Shown here one piece after another: positions 16,877-25,513 of a stretch of 35,116 nucleotides of DNA. Position numbers and translations under genes: made by a program. How positions within the stretch are numbered: position 1 is the first letter of the stretch; each line of letters begins with the position of its first letter. The DNA is from Alistipes sp. Lineage in GTDB: Bacteria > Bacteroidota > Bacteroidia > Bacteroidales > Rikenellaceae. Below the pieces are notes generated by a model that had not been told where the DNA came from, did not search any database, and saw only the letters and a program-made list of their open reading frames with translations. The DNA lies in assembly GCA_017501625.1 (NCBI GenBank), contig JAFVWO010000016.1:1-35116 (forward strand), read 5' to 3'.

Positions 16877-17995
16877 ATGTTTCAACGCATACTACACCTT
16901 ATCATCGTTGTTATACTCACCACTACCCCACTTGTGGCCGAGGCCGACAACAAGAAGACCGAAGAGCAGCGTCGCCGCCTCGAACAGTACAAAAAGGAGC
17001 TGGAGAATGCTAAGCGTGAGGTCGACAACCTTAAGCGCGAGAAGAATACAGCCTCGAAGCAGGTTGCAGCCCTCGACCGTGAGCTACGTATGAGGGGTGA
17101 TTATATCCGCGAGGTCGAGGATGAGCGCGATGCCGTGGTGGATGATATTATGCGTGCCGATACACTCATCGACTCGTTGAATAGGGTGTTGGAGTATAAC
17201 CGCGCCATATATGCCGAGGCGGTGCGCATAGCTCATCGCAACTATCGTCAACATAGTGGTACTAACTACCTGCTATCGTCGGATAATATCACCGAGGCGG
17301 CACGACGTATGGCCCAGATGCAGCATATAGCCGAGAGTCGCCGCGCCTTGGCCGACACGATACGCCTACAGACGGCATTGTTGGATGAACAGCGGGCCCT
17401 GCTCAGTGTGCGTAGCCATGAGCTCGACTCGATAAGCGGTGTCCTCGATGCAGAGCAGAGTAAGCTGTCGGCTACACGCAACGAAGCAAAAAAGACCTTC
17501 GATAAACTCTCTAAGCGTGAGAAGGAGGCCATAAATGAGCAGCGCCGCCAGCAGAAACTCCACGACGATGCCGTCAAGGAACTGCAAAAGATGCTTAAGG
17601 GTAACACCGTGGGTGCCGGCTTCTCGCGTAACACTAAGGGTCTAAATCTCCCCGTAGATGGTGGTACGCTCACAGAGGCGGGCTTCGGTGCAACAATAAC
17701 AGGTAAGAAGGGTGCTGCCGTGAAGACCATACACGAGGGTATCGTGCAGGAGATTCAGTATAAGGCCAATACCAACCGCTATACCATCTTCCTCGGATAT
17801 AACGAGTACCTCGTGACATACACTAACCTCAGCTCCGTGAGTGTAAAGAAGGGCGACATCGTAAAGAAAGACCAGAAGATTGGTGTTATCGGCAATGGCA
17901 TAAATGCTAATGATGCCCCCTATGTGCGACTGGCCATTTACGACTGCGAGACTAAGAAGCCGCTTATCGTGTCGGACTTCTTCAAAAAGATGTAA
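16877..17995 (+). CDS. EnvC-like murein hydrolase activator with degenerate LytM/M23 domain
   Basis: 372-aa periplasmic protein. It has a signal peptide (about 1-24) and a long coiled-coil rich in K/E/R (about 25-245). The C-terminal LytM/M23 fold (about 275-372) has recognisable G-K-K-G-A-A-V-K, N-E-Y-L-V-T-Y-T-N-L and K-G-D-I-V-K-K-D-Q-K-I-G strands. The zinc-binding H-x-H of active M23 peptidases is replaced by R-L-A in Y-V-R-L-A-I-Y-D, and the Y-A-H-L segment by Y-T-N-L. It is therefore unlikely to cut peptidoglycan itself and more likely activates an amidase, as EnvC does in E. coli. It is packed between the TPR gene and ybeY (gaps 8 and 13 bp). Confidence 0.87.
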   Translation: MFQRILHLIIVVILTTTPLVAEADNKKTEEQRRRLEQYKKELENAKREVDNLKREKNTASKQVAALDRELRMRGDYIREVEDERDAVVDDIMRADTLIDSLNRVLEYNRAIYAEAVRIAHRNYRQHSGTNYLLSSDNITEAARRMAQMQHIAESRRALADTIRLQTALLDEQRALLSVRSHELDSISGVLDAEQSKLSATRNEAKKTFDKLSKREKEAINEQRRQQKLHDDAVKELQKMLKGNTVGAGFSRNTKGLNLPVDGGTLTEAGFGATITGKKGAAVKTIHEGIVQEIQYKANTNRYTIFLGYNEYLVTYTNLSSVSVKKGDIVKKDQKIGVIGNGINANDAPYVRLAIYDCETKKPLIVSDFFKKM

Positions 17996-18008
17996 CACTA
18001 TATCAGAT

Positions 18009-18446
18009 ATGATACATTTCTATAATCAGGAGTCTAACTACCTACCAGTAAAGCGTTTGGCACTGCGCAAGTGGATTGCCGAGGTCATTCGCCGCGAGGG
18101 TTACGTGGCGGGAGAGATAAACTACATCTTCTGTTCGTCGGACTACCACCGTCAGATGAACCGCGACTTCCTCGGCCACGACTACTATACCGACGTCATA
18201 ACCTTCGAGGAGCGCGATAGTAGGGTAGAGGAGCATGTTATCAATGGTGAGGTATACATCGACGTTGCCACCGTAGAGGATAACGCAAGATTATACAACG
18301 CCTTGCCGGTCAATGAGATGCGCCGTGTGATAGTACACGGTGCCCTCCACCTATGCGGTCGCAAGGATAAGACTCCATGGGCTGCGAAGCAGATGCGCCA
18401 ATTGGAGAATAGATACCTCAAACTGCTTAAGGAGGAGATGCTATGA
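18009..18446 (+). CDS. ybeY: Endoribonuclease YbeY (rRNA maturation factor)
   Basis: 145-aa metal-dependent RNase family protein needed for 16S rRNA 3'-end maturation and ribosome quality control. The start is the ATG at 18009, after the EnvC stop; the frame stays open upstream but overlaps EnvC. The family core D-V-I-T-F-E and the metal motif H-G-A-L-H-L-C-G are clear. At the place of the third zinc histidine (H-x-3-H-x-5-H) the sequence has Asp (G-R-K-D), as I recall for other Bacteroidetes YbeY proteins. The stop TGA overlaps the mnmG start by 4 bp, indicating translational coupling. Confidence 0.92.
   Translation: MIHFYNQESNYLPVKRLALRKWIAEVIRREGYVAGEINYIFCSSDYHRQMNRDFLGHDYYTDVITFEERDSRVEEHVINGEVYIDVATVEDNARLYNALPVNEMRRVIVHGALHLCGRKDKTPWAAKQMRQLENRYLKLLKEEML
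18429..18436 (+). promoter_or_regulatory. Strong Shine-Dalgarno for mnmG inside the end of ybeY
   Basis: AAGGAGGA lies 6 bp before the ATG at 18443. Most genes in this window lack such a purine-rich site, as is usual in Bacteroidetes. It also encodes part of the YbeY C-terminus. Confidence 0.55.
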
Positions 18447-20323
18447 TGCGCTATGATGTCGTAGTAATCGGTGCGGGACATGCCGGCTGTGAGGCTGCCT
18501 CGGCAGCTGCACGCCTTGGCTCGAGGACGTTGCTCATAACCATCGACCTTGAGAAGATTGCCTCGATGTCGTGTAACCCGGCCGTTGGTGGTGTTGCCAA
18601 AGGGCAGATTGTCAGGGAGATAGATGCTCTTGGTGGCATGATGGGGCGCATTACCGATAAGTCTGCCATACAATTCCGCATGCTCAACCGCTCGAAGGGT
18701 GCAGCGATGTGGAGTCCGCGAGCACAGTGCGACAAGGCGCTCTTCTCGCGCGAGTGGCGACATACGCTTGAAAACACTAAAAACCTCTATCTGTGGCAGG
18801 ACTCCGTAACAGAGATACTCATAGACCATTCGGGCGAGAAACCCCGCGTAAGGGGCGTAAAAACGCGAATGGGCGTGGAGATAGCATGTAGTAGGGTAGT
18901 GCTCACCGCAGGAACATTCCTCGATGGCGTGATGCATTGTGGTGAGGCGCAGGCCGAGGGTGGAAGAGCAGGAGATCAGGCTTCACACGGCATAACAGCA
19001 CAGCTTGTAGGCCTCGGATTTGAGCAGGGTAGGATGAAGACCGGCACACCGGCACGCCTCGATGCCCGTACCATCAACTTTGATGCCTTGGAGGTGCAGG
19101 AGGGTGATGAAGTGCCCTCTAAATTTTCCTATGACACTGATACACAGGTGGTTACCAATCAACTACCGTGTTTTATGGTTTATACATCTAAGCGTGTACA
19201 CGACATTTTACGCACAGGCTTCGACCGCTCGCCGCTATTCAACGGCACGATTTCGGGCATAGGTCCTCGCTATTGTCCGAGCATTGAGGATAAGCTGCGT
19301 ACCTTTGCAGACAAGGAGCAGCACCAGCTTTTCCTTGAGCCCGAAGGCCGTGGTACCAACGAGTACTATCTCAACGGCTTCTCATCGTCGCTACCCTATG
19401 AGGTGCAGCTTGAGGCGTTGCACAGCATCGTGGGCCTTGAGGATGTACACGTTTACCGCCCCGGATATGCTATTGAGTATGACTACTTCCCACCCACGCA
19501 GCTTAGGCATACACTTGAGACGAAGATTGTCGATGGTCTATACTTTGCCGGTCAGGTAAATGGCACAACGGGATATGAGGAGGCCGCGGCACAGGGACTA
19601 ATGGCTGGCATCAACGCCCATAGGTCGCTATGTGGTCTTGAGGGCATCGTTCTTAAGCGCGATGAGGCATATATTGGTGTACTTATCGACGACCTTGTGA
19701 CCAAAGGAGTGGATGAGCCTTACCGAATGTTTACATCGCGTGCCGAGTATCGTATCCTTCTTAGACAGGATAATGCCGATGCTCGTCTTACCCCTTTGGG
19801 TCACGAAATAGGTCTTGTGGGTGAGGAAAAATATGCAAATTTGCTCAAAAAAAATTCAGCTGTAGAATCGCTTATTTCGATGCTCCGTCGCCAGTCGGTC
19901 AAAATAGGCGAAATTTGCGACTATTTAATTTCGCTCGGCGAGGAGCCTCTTTCTCAGGGAAAGAAACTATACGACATCGTTCTTAGGAGCAGTGTGACAA
20001 TCGAAACACTCAAAGAGGTTGTTCCGCAACTTAAAAAATTCATCGACGAAAATGCTTTGTCAAAGGAGGTCGTCGAGCAGGCGGAGATACAGATAAAATA
20101 TCGTGGATATATTGAGCGTGAGAGATATTTTGCTGAAAAGATGCACCGCCTTGAGAATATATCTATTCCTGATGGCTTCGATTTTACTTCGATGCACTCA
20201 TTAACGATTGAGGCGCGACAGAAATTGAGTAGGATAAGACCCACGACCATAGGCCAGGCCTCGCGTATACCGGGTGTGTCGCCCGCAGATATAAATGTTT
20301 TACTCGTTAAATTTGGTAGATAA
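18443..20323 (+). CDS. mnmG: tRNA U34 carboxymethylaminomethyl-modifying enzyme MnmG (GidA)
   Basis: FAD-dependent subunit of the MnmE-MnmG complex, which modifies the wobble uridine of several tRNAs. The dinucleotide-binding motif G10-A-G-H-A-G opens the protein. Family signatures [15 protein letters not shown] and [10 protein letters not shown] are all visible. The C-terminal helical domain that binds MnmE is complete (R-I-P-G-V-S near the end). The length of 626 aa is standard. ATG 18443 overlaps the ybeY stop; ATG 18446 is an equivalent alternative. mnmG closes the five-gene run and is followed 2 bp later by a perfect palindromic terminator. Confidence 0.97.
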   Translation: MMRYDVVVIGAGHAGCEAASAAARLGSRTLLITIDLEKIASMSCNPAVGGVAKGQIVREIDALGGMMGRITDKSAIQFRMLNRSKGAAMWSPRAQCDKALFSREWRHTLENTKNLYLWQDSVTEILIDHSGEKPRVRGVKTRMGVEIACSRVVLTAGTFLDGVMHCGEAQAEGGRAGDQASHGITAQLVGLGFEQGRMKTGTPARLDARTINFDALEVQEGDEVPSKFSYDTDTQVVTNQLPCFMVYTSKRVHDILRTGFDRSPLFNGTISGIGPRYCPSIEDKLRTFADKEQHQLFLEPEGRGTNEYYLNGFSSSLPYEVQLEALHSIVGLEDVHVYRPGYAIEYDYFPPTQLRHTLETKIVDGLYFAGQVNGTTGYEEAAAQGLMAGINAHRSLCGLEGIVLKRDEAYIGVLIDDLVTKGVDEPYRMFTSRAEYRILLRQDNADARLTPLGHEIGLVGEEKYANLLKKNSAVESLISMLRRQSVKIGEICDYLISLGEEPLSQGKKLYDIVLRSSVTIETLKEVVPQLKKFIDENALSKEVVEQAEIQIKYRGYIERERYFAEKMHRLENISIPDGFDFTSMHSLTIEARQKLSRIRPTTIGQASRIPGVSPADINVLLVKFGR

Positions 20324-20325
20324 CT

Positions 20326-20363
20326 AAAAAAAGGATTGTTCCACGTGGAACAATCCTTTTTTT
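20326..20363. terminator. Perfect bidirectional terminator between mnmG and ilvE
   Basis: A 38-bp perfect palindrome centred at 20344/20345. Seven A, GGATTG and the core TTCCACGTGGAA lead to eight T (20357-20364). It offers a stem plus T run in both directions for the convergent mnmG and ilvE genes. The central 16 bp also form a parS-like site, listed separately. Confidence 0.85.
20337..20352. other. Candidate parS (ParB-binding) site
   Basis: TGTTCCACGTGGAACA is a perfect 16-bp palindrome. It matches the bacterial chromosomal parS consensus (Bacillus TGTTNCACGTGAAACA; Pseudomonas variant with the TTCCACGTGGAA core). It lies within the mnmG/ilvE terminator stem. A near-identical sequence occurs at 20858-20873. 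The site could be only a terminator stem; no parA or parB gene is in the window. Confidence 0.45.
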
Positions 20364-20380
20364 TATCAATGCGTCTGTTG

Positions 20381-21394
20381 CTACTCAACAACGATATTCC
20401 AGTTGTGAGTATCCTCGCAACGACCATACTGAATACCCTGAAGGCGGTCGTACATCTTCTTGCAAGTCTCGCCAACCTTCATGCCGTAATCGTATGTTAC
20501 GTTGTTGTCGAGGTCGTAGAGAGCGCCGATGGGTGAGATAACGGCTGCAGTACCGCAAGCACCAGCCTCCTCGAATGTAGCAAGCTCCTCAACGGGGATA
20601 TCGCGCTCCTCAACAGTAAGGCCGAGGTCTGCTGCAATCTGACGAAGGCTCTTGTTGGTGATTGAGGGAAGGATAGAGTGTGACTTGGGAGTAACATACT
20701 TACCATCCTTGATACCGAAGAAGTTAGCTGCACCGAACTCCTCAACCTTGCTATGTGTAGCAGCATCGAGGTATAGTACGTTAGAGAAGCCCTTCTGGTG
20801 AGCAGCCTCCAAAGACCAGATAGACGAAGCGTAGTTACCACCAACCTTTACGTCACCTGTTCCACGTGGAGCAGCACGGTCCTGATCACGCATGATGAGA
20901 GCCTTGATAGCTGTCATACCACCCTTGAAGTAGGGGCCTACAGGGGCGCAGAAGATGATGAGGTCGGCCTCGTCTACGGCGCGAACACCAAGACAAGTCT
21001 TTGTGCCGAGAAGCGTAGGACGCAAGTAGAGCGATGCACCCGTCTCGTAGGGAGGAACGAAATCGAGGTTGCGGCGAACACACTCCATACAACCCTCAAC
21101 AAACTGCTCAACAGTAGGTGCGGGGAGGCAAAGGCGGTTAGCCGAGTTGATCATACGCTTAGCATTCTCGTCGGGACGGAAAAGACGAACCTTACCGTCA
21201 ACACCACGGAAGGCCTTAAGACCCTCGAAAATCTCCAAGCCATAGTGCAAGCAGGCTGCTGACATGTGCATCTTGATGTACTCGTCGTCGGTCACCTCCA
21301 TCTGGCTCCACTGGCCGTTAGCGTAGTGGTAACGTACATTGAACGCGGTCTTGTAGTACGCAAAACCAAGCTCACCCCATTTAATGTTTTCCAT
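20381..21394 (-). CDS. ilvE: Branched-chain amino acid aminotransferase
   Basis: PLP enzyme (fold type IV) that interconverts leucine, isoleucine and valine with their 2-keto acids, the last step of their synthesis. At 337 aa it has the length of the long bacterial/eukaryotic BCAT type II form. The PLP lysine is Lys183 in D-V-K-V-G-G-N-Y-A. The conserved A-A-P-R-G-T-G-D segment precedes it and E-E-F-G-A-A-N follows. The cofactor-phosphate region around S-I-L-P-S-I-T-N-K-S-L is present. The ATG at 21394 follows the metG stop by 80 bp in the same direction, so read-through from metG is possible; I see only a poor -7 match in the gap. Codons for A-P-R-G-T contain the second parS-like sequence. 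Confidence 0.95.
   Translation of the reverse strand: MENIKWGELGFAYYKTAFNVRYHYANGQWSQMEVTDDEYIKMHMSAACLHYGLEIFEGLKAFRGVDGKVRLFRPDENAKRMINSANRLCLPAPTVEQFVEGCMECVRRNLDFVPPYETGASLYLRPTLLGTKTCLGVRAVDEADLIIFCAPVGPYFKGGMTAIKALIMRDQDRAAPRGTGDVKVGGNYASSIWSLEAAHQKGFSNVLYLDAATHSKVEEFGAANFFGIKDGKYVTPKSHSILPSITNKSLRQIAADLGLTVEERDIPVEELATFEEAGACGTAAVISPIGALYDLDNNVTYDYGMKVGETCKKMYDRLQGIQYGRCEDTHNWNIVVE
20858..20873. other. Second parS-like sequence, inside ilvE
   Basis: TGTTCCACGTGGAGCA matches the perfect site at 20337-20352 in 15 of 16 positions, 521 bp away. It falls in coding DNA for the conserved A-A-P-R-G-T stretch, so chance from codon choice is a real alternative. Confidence 0.35.
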
Positions 21395-21474
21395 AGTAAA
21401 GTTAAAAGTTTAATTGGTTATTTGTTTATGTTTAGGTTGTCGTTAATAAGGCTAACCCATTAATTGTCAAATAT

Positions 21475-23517
21475 TTATCCTATCATTGCGCCCGACATGG
21501 TCTTGTCCTCGGGCTGCACCAGTACGAGGCGACCCAAAGCATCCTCGGCCATAAGAATCATACCGCGCGACTCGATACCCTTAATCTCGCGTGGGGCAAG
21601 GTTGGCGAGTACCAGCACCTGACGTCCCACGAGCTGCTCGGGAGTGTAGTACTCGGCGATGCCCGACACGATGGTGCGCTTATCGATGCCCGTATCTATC
21701 GTGAGCTTCAATAGCTTCTTCGTCTTTGCCACCTTCTCGGCCTCGAGGATTGTTGATACACGTATATCCATCTTCTGGAAGTCGTCGAAGGTAACCTCAG
21801 CCTTCTGCTCAGCGACGTTCTGCGCAGCCTCGGCCTCGAGCTTAGCACGACGTGAGGCCTCGAGCTTGGCAAGCTGTGCGTCGATGACATCATCCTCAAT
21901 CTTCTCAAAGAGCAGCTGCGCCTCACCAATAGTGTGACCCGCAGGCATAAGCTCCATAGAGCCAAGATCCTCCCACGAGAACTTATCTACGGCCAGCATC
22001 TTGAGCATCTTCGCCGCAGAGAAGGGCATGAAGGGCTCGATGGCAATAGCCGTGTTGGCCGTTATCTGTAGCGCTATGTTAAGGATGGTCTTCACTCGCT
22101 CGGGGTCTGTCTTTATGATCTTCCAAGGCTCCGTATCTGCGAGATACTTGTTACCTATGCGCGAGTATGCCATGGCATCCTTGAGCGCCTCGCGGAAGTG
22201 GTAGTGCTCGATGTTGCGCTCCAACGATGCCTTAATCTTCTGCATCTCCTCTATAGTGGCTACATCGTAGTCCGTGAGCTCTCCGCGCTCGGGAACAATG
22301 CCGTCGTAATACTTCTTCGTGAGCACCAAGGCGCGGTTTACGAAGTTGCCCAATACGGCTACGAGCTCCGAGTTGTTGCGTGACTGAAAATCCTTCCATG
22401 TGAAGTCGTTGTCCTTAGTCTCGGGGGCGTTGGCACACAATACGTAGCGCAATACATCCTCCTTACCGGGGAACTCGTCGAGATATTCGTGGAGCCATAC
22501 AGCCCAGTTCTGCGATGTCGATATCTTGTCACCCTCGAGGTTAAGGAACTCGTTTGCGGGGACATTCTCCGGGAGGACATAGCCGCCATGCGCCTTCAGC
22601 ATCGACGGGAAGACGATGCAGTGGAAGACGATGTTGTCCTTGCCGATGAAGTGTACCATCTTGGTGTCCTCGCTCTTCCAATATTTCTCCCAGTCGGGTG
22701 TAAGGTCCTTAGTAGCAGATATATAGCCGATGGGTGCATCAAACCATACATACAACACCTTGCCGTCGGCACCCTCGACAGGCACGGGGATACCCCAGTC
22801 CAAGTCGCGGCTTACGGCGCGAGGCTGTAGTCCGAGGTCGAGCCAGCTCTTGCACTGGCCATAGACGTTAGACTTCCACTCCTTGTGTCCCTCCAATATC
22901 CACTCGCGGAGGAAGCCCTCATACTTGTCGAGAGGCAAGTACCAATGCTTCGTCTCGCGCTTCACGGGCACGGCACCCGATACGGCACTCTTGGGGTTGA
23001 GAAGCTCGTCGGGCGAGAGCGTAGAGCCACACTTCTCGCACTGGTCGCCATAGGCCTTCTCGTTCTGGCAGTGGGGGCATGTACCCACGATATAGCGGTC
23101 GGCGAGGAATGTCTGTGCCTCCTCGTCGTAGTACTGCATAGATGTCTGCTCGATGAACTTACCCTCGTCGTAGAGCTTGCGGAAGAACTCCGATGCCGTC
23201 TTACGATGTGTGGGTGATGATGTGCGCGAGTATATGTCGAATGACATGCCGAGGCGCTCGAAAGAGCTCTTTATAATCTCGTGATAGCGGTCTACGACCT
23301 GCTGGGGTGTTATGCCCTCCTTGCGTGCCTTGATGGTGATAGGTACGCCGTGCTCATCGCTGCCACATACCGAGATGACGTCGTAGCCCTTCAGACGAAG
23401 GTAACGAGTGTATATATCCGACGGCACATAAACACCCGCCAAGTGGCCGATATGTACGGGGCCATTAGCATAGGGTAGTGCCGAGGTAATAAGATAACGC
23501 TTGTATTCTTTGCTCAT
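21475..23517 (-). CDS. metG: Methionine-tRNA ligase
   Basis: 680-aa class I synthetase that charges initiator and elongator tRNA-Met. The HIGH-type motif is H22-I-G-H, and the KMSKS-type loop is K-I-S-T-S with Lys331. The zinc knuckle has two CxxC pairs (C-P-H-C and C-E-K-C at about 145-165). The anticodon domain follows. A C-terminal EMAP/Trbp111-type tRNA-binding domain (about 575-680, [11 protein letters not shown] onward) makes it the long dimeric E. coli-type enzyme. A short K/E/A-rich linker joins the two parts. The gene has its own strong promoter 84 bp upstream and may extend transcription into ilvE. All key motifs are intact. Confidence 0.97.
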   Translation of the reverse strand: MSKEYKRYLITSALPYANGPVHIGHLAGVYVPSDIYTRYLRLKGYDVISVCGSDEHGVPITIKARKEGITPQQVVDRYHEIIKSSFERLGMSFDIYSRTSSPTHRKTASEFFRKLYDEGKFIEQTSMQYYDEEAQTFLADRYIVGTCPHCQNEKAYGDQCEKCGSTLSPDELLNPKSAVSGAVPVKRETKHWYLPLDKYEGFLREWILEGHKEWKSNVYGQCKSWLDLGLQPRAVSRDLDWGIPVPVEGADGKVLYVWFDAPIGYISATKDLTPDWEKYWKSEDTKMVHFIGKDNIVFHCIVFPSMLKAHGGYVLPENVPANEFLNLEGDKISTSQNWAVWLHEYLDEFPGKEDVLRYVLCANAPETKDNDFTWKDFQSRNNSELVAVLGNFVNRALVLTKKYYDGIVPERGELTDYDVATIEEMQKIKASLERNIEHYHFREALKDAMAYSRIGNKYLADTEPWKIIKTDPERVKTILNIALQITANTAIAIEPFMPFSAAKMLKMLAVDKFSWEDLGSMELMPAGHTIGEAQLLFEKIEDDVIDAQLAKLEASRRAKLEAEAAQNVAEQKAEVTFDDFQKMDIRVSTILEAEKVAKTKKLLKLTIDTGIDKRTIVSGIAEYYTPEQLVGRQVLVLANLAPREIKGIESRGMILMAEDALGRLVLVQPEDKTMSGAMIG

Positions 23518-23600
23518 AATGTTGTTTGTTACTCAGGTCTAAGTTATTGATGCTACGGCAATAAGCACACCTCGTGCTACGCCAAGCGCACAATACGAAA

Positions 23601-23631
23601 CAAAGGTAATAAAAATATATGAAACATTCAA
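23601..23631 (-). promoter_or_regulatory. Promoter for metG
   Basis: On the minus strand TACCTTTG (23608-23601) lies 20 bp downstream of TTG (23631-23629), matching the Bacteroidetes pattern. The start site would be near 23596, giving a leader of about 80 nt. I see no T-box or other riboswitch in the leader. Confidence 0.6.
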
Positions 23632-23671
23632 CATAAAGCCGACGAAAAAGCGCGGGGCGGCACATAAAACA

Positions 23672-23693
23672 GGGGCTGCACATGCGCAGCCCC
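23672..23693 (-). terminator. Hairpin terminator after the LRR lipoprotein gene
   Basis: GGGGCTGC (23672-23679) and GCAGCCCC (23686-23693) form an 8-bp stem around a 6-nt loop. Reading on the minus strand a TGTTTT tail follows. It lies just upstream of the metG promoter and so insulates the two genes. Confidence 0.65.
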
Positions 23694-23728
23694 ATTACTC
23701 ACTACTCACTACTCACTACTCATTACTT
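23694..23728. repeat. Five tandem copies of a 7-bp unit
   Basis: ATTACTC, ACTACTC three times, then ATTACTT fill 23694-23728 without gaps, between the LRR gene stop and its terminator. The tract is non-coding. It may vary in length by slippage. Confidence 0.8.
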
Positions 23729-23740
23729 ATTGAGCATAGC

Positions 23741-25297
23741 TTAAAAGTCGTAGCCGACGATATAGTCTGCATAGTCGCGCCAGCCTCTTGCCGACTTATA
23801 CGCCTCGACCGATGCTGTGGGAACATAAATCTTAAGGTCGGAAGTAGTGTTATACACCATCATCTCATCTCCATTTGGTGGAGTGGTGGGCTGGCAATAG
23901 AGCTCCGCCAGCGAGGTGCAGCTATCAAAGGCGTTTTTGCCAATATCGGTTACACTCTCAGGTAATGTTATAGCTGTTATGCCGGTACAAGATATAAAGG
24001 CGCTTTTACCTATGGTAGTCACGCCATCACCCAAGGTAACATCCGTACAACTATCGCACCATCTGAAGGCGTGGTCGCCAATGGTTGTCACATTGTCACC
24101 AATGGTAATCTTCGTAAACTTAGCGGTATAGAAGGGGCCTTGGTCGTAGTCTGCGGCACTCGGAATATTACTATTTATACTCAACACGCCCGTGCAGCCG
24201 TAGAATGCTCTTTTGCCAAGGGTGGTGACGCCCGAGCCTATGGTTATACTGCGGAGGTTATCGCATACCGAGAAGGCGTACATGTCGATAGTAGTAACAT
24301 GGTCGGGGATGGTGACACTCTGTAGGCTCTTCCAGCCTCTGAAGGCGTATCTCTTTATCTTTGTCACATCCTCGGGGATGGTTATAGCGGTGATAGCCTC
24401 CCCGTCGACATACATATCCTTGGCGTAGAACAGCGGGTTGGCCTGATCGTCGGCAAATGTTATGTTGCACCAATGGCTGAGGTTGTCAATCGCGACATAC
24501 TCAAGACTGCAATCGTCAAACGCCCACTCGCCAATAGTCGTGACACTCGCCGGAAGGGTTATATTTTCGAGTGCCGAGCAGTTATAAAATGCCCCCTTGG
24601 CAATCTCCTTAACACCATCAGGGAGGTAGACGTTTGTGATAGATGTGCAATCCCTAAAGGCATTCAAAGGGATGGTGGTAACATCGTCATCGAAGACAAT
24701 CTTGCCGTATCCATTATCGTAGGTGTGTGACACGATGCTTCCGCCAAAGCCGTTGGTTAATTGCAGTTCTATCGTATCGCCATTTTTTGTTTTGTACCAG
24801 ATGCTGTTCATGGGTACCACGGGACTGTCAGCATCGTTGTTGTTGCCATCACCACCACTTAAAGGGATGGTTATCTCCGTGCCGTCGGCGAGTATGAAAG
24901 TAACCTCATTTTCGCCTACAACAACATCGACAAAGAGCGAATCGCCCTTATCGCCCTCATCACCCTTCTCGCCTTGCTCTCCGGTGTCACCTTTATCGCC
25001 CTTCTCTCCTTTCTCTCCTTTCTCTCCCCTCTCGCCATCTTTACCATTTGTTATAGTTATGGTAGAGCCATCCGAGAAGGTTATGACAACGCCCTCCTCA
25101 GTTTGGGATACGTTATTAATAGTTAGGTTGTTAGCAAGGGCGTTGAGTAATGCTTGCTGGGCATCAATCTGCTCCTGCATCTTCTCCTGCTCCTGCTGTA
25201 TCTGCTCGATTGTGTGCCGTAGTTCAGAGTCGTCATACGAGCAACCAATAAAGCCCCATAATGTTAAAGGTATAAAAAGGAAAAATAATCTTTTCAT
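23741..25297 (-). CDS. BspA-type leucine-rich-repeat surface lipoprotein with coiled-coil and collagen-like stalk
   Basis: 518-aa lipoprotein; the lipobox F-I-G-C puts lipidation at Cys19. Residues 24-55 form a Q/E-rich coiled-coil. A short D-G-S-T-I-T-I-T-N-G strand leads into about eleven collagen-like G-x-x triplets (about 85-118, G-E-K-G/G-D-K-G type). A second beta module follows (D-V-V-V-G-E-N-E-V-T-F-I). From about 190 to the end run LRR_5 (BspA-like) repeats of the A-F-x-x-C-x-x-L/I-x-x-I-x-L-P type. The last piece (Y-V-P-T-A-S-V-E-A-Y-K) is the usual BspA end. The stalk likely projects the LRR head from the outer membrane for adhesion or ligand binding. It has its own promoter and terminator. 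The ligand is unknown. Confidence 0.9.
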   Translation of the reverse strand: MKRLFFLFIPLTLWGFIGCSYDDSELRHTIEQIQQEQEKMQEQIDAQQALLNALANNLTINNVSQTEEGVVITFSDGSTITITNGKDGERGEKGEKGEKGDKGDTGEQGEKGDEGDKGDSLFVDVVVGENEVTFILADGTEITIPLSGGDGNNNDADSPVVPMNSIWYKTKNGDTIELQLTNGFGGSIVSHTYDNGYGKIVFDDDVTTIPLNAFRDCTSITNVYLPDGVKEIAKGAFYNCSALENITLPASVTTIGEWAFDDCSLEYVAIDNLSHWCNITFADDQANPLFYAKDMYVDGEAITAITIPEDVTKIKRYAFRGWKSLQSVTIPDHVTTIDMYAFSVCDNLRSITIGSGVTTLGKRAFYGCTGVLSINSNIPSAADYDQGPFYTAKFTKITIGDNVTTIGDHAFRWCDSCTDVTLGDGVTTIGKSAFISCTGITAITLPESVTDIGKNAFDSCTSLAELYCQPTTPPNGDEMMVYNTTSDLKIYVPTASVEAYKSARGWRDYADYIVGYDF

Positions 25298-25339
25298 GAT
25301 TTATTACGTTGATTAATCAATATCACTGCGATGATAACA

Positions 25340-25372
25340 CAAATATACACAAAAAGGGGGTAATACTCCAAA
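25340..25372 (-). promoter_or_regulatory. Promoter for the LRR lipoprotein gene
   Basis: On the minus strand TATATTTG (25347-25340) lies 21 bp downstream of TTTG (25372-25369), a full match to the Bacteroidetes pattern. The leader would be about 35-40 nt. Confidence 0.6.
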
Positions 25373-25442
25373 TATTTTCTTAAAAAGCGAAAGATTGACA
25401 ATTTTTTAAATTTTTTTATTATATGCGTAATAATTTTTTTCG

Positions 25443-25450
25443 TATATTTG
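25443..25450 (+). promoter_or_regulatory. Possible -7 element for fba
   Basis: TATATTTG is an exact TAnnTTTG match about 63 bp before the fba ATG. No TTTG lies at the expected -33 position; the upstream DNA is a T-rich tract. Confidence 0.45.
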
Positions 25451-25513
25451 TGCAGTATTTGCATGCTAACACGAAAAAAATATATTTTCTAACAACATAA
25501 CACATTTTGTAAT

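Noticed and set aside
18185-18937. 250-codon frame opposite ybeY and mnmG
   Set aside because: It crosses two real overlapping genes on the other strand and has no recognisable domain.
23694-23728. CRISPR array
   Set aside because: The unit is only 7 bp and contiguous, without spacers; no cas genes are in the window.
25395-25424. Sigma-70-like TTGACA with a downstream TATTAT-like box before fba
   Set aside because: Bacteroidetes promoters do not use this pattern, the tract is simply T/A-rich, and a better -7 element lies at 25443-25450.
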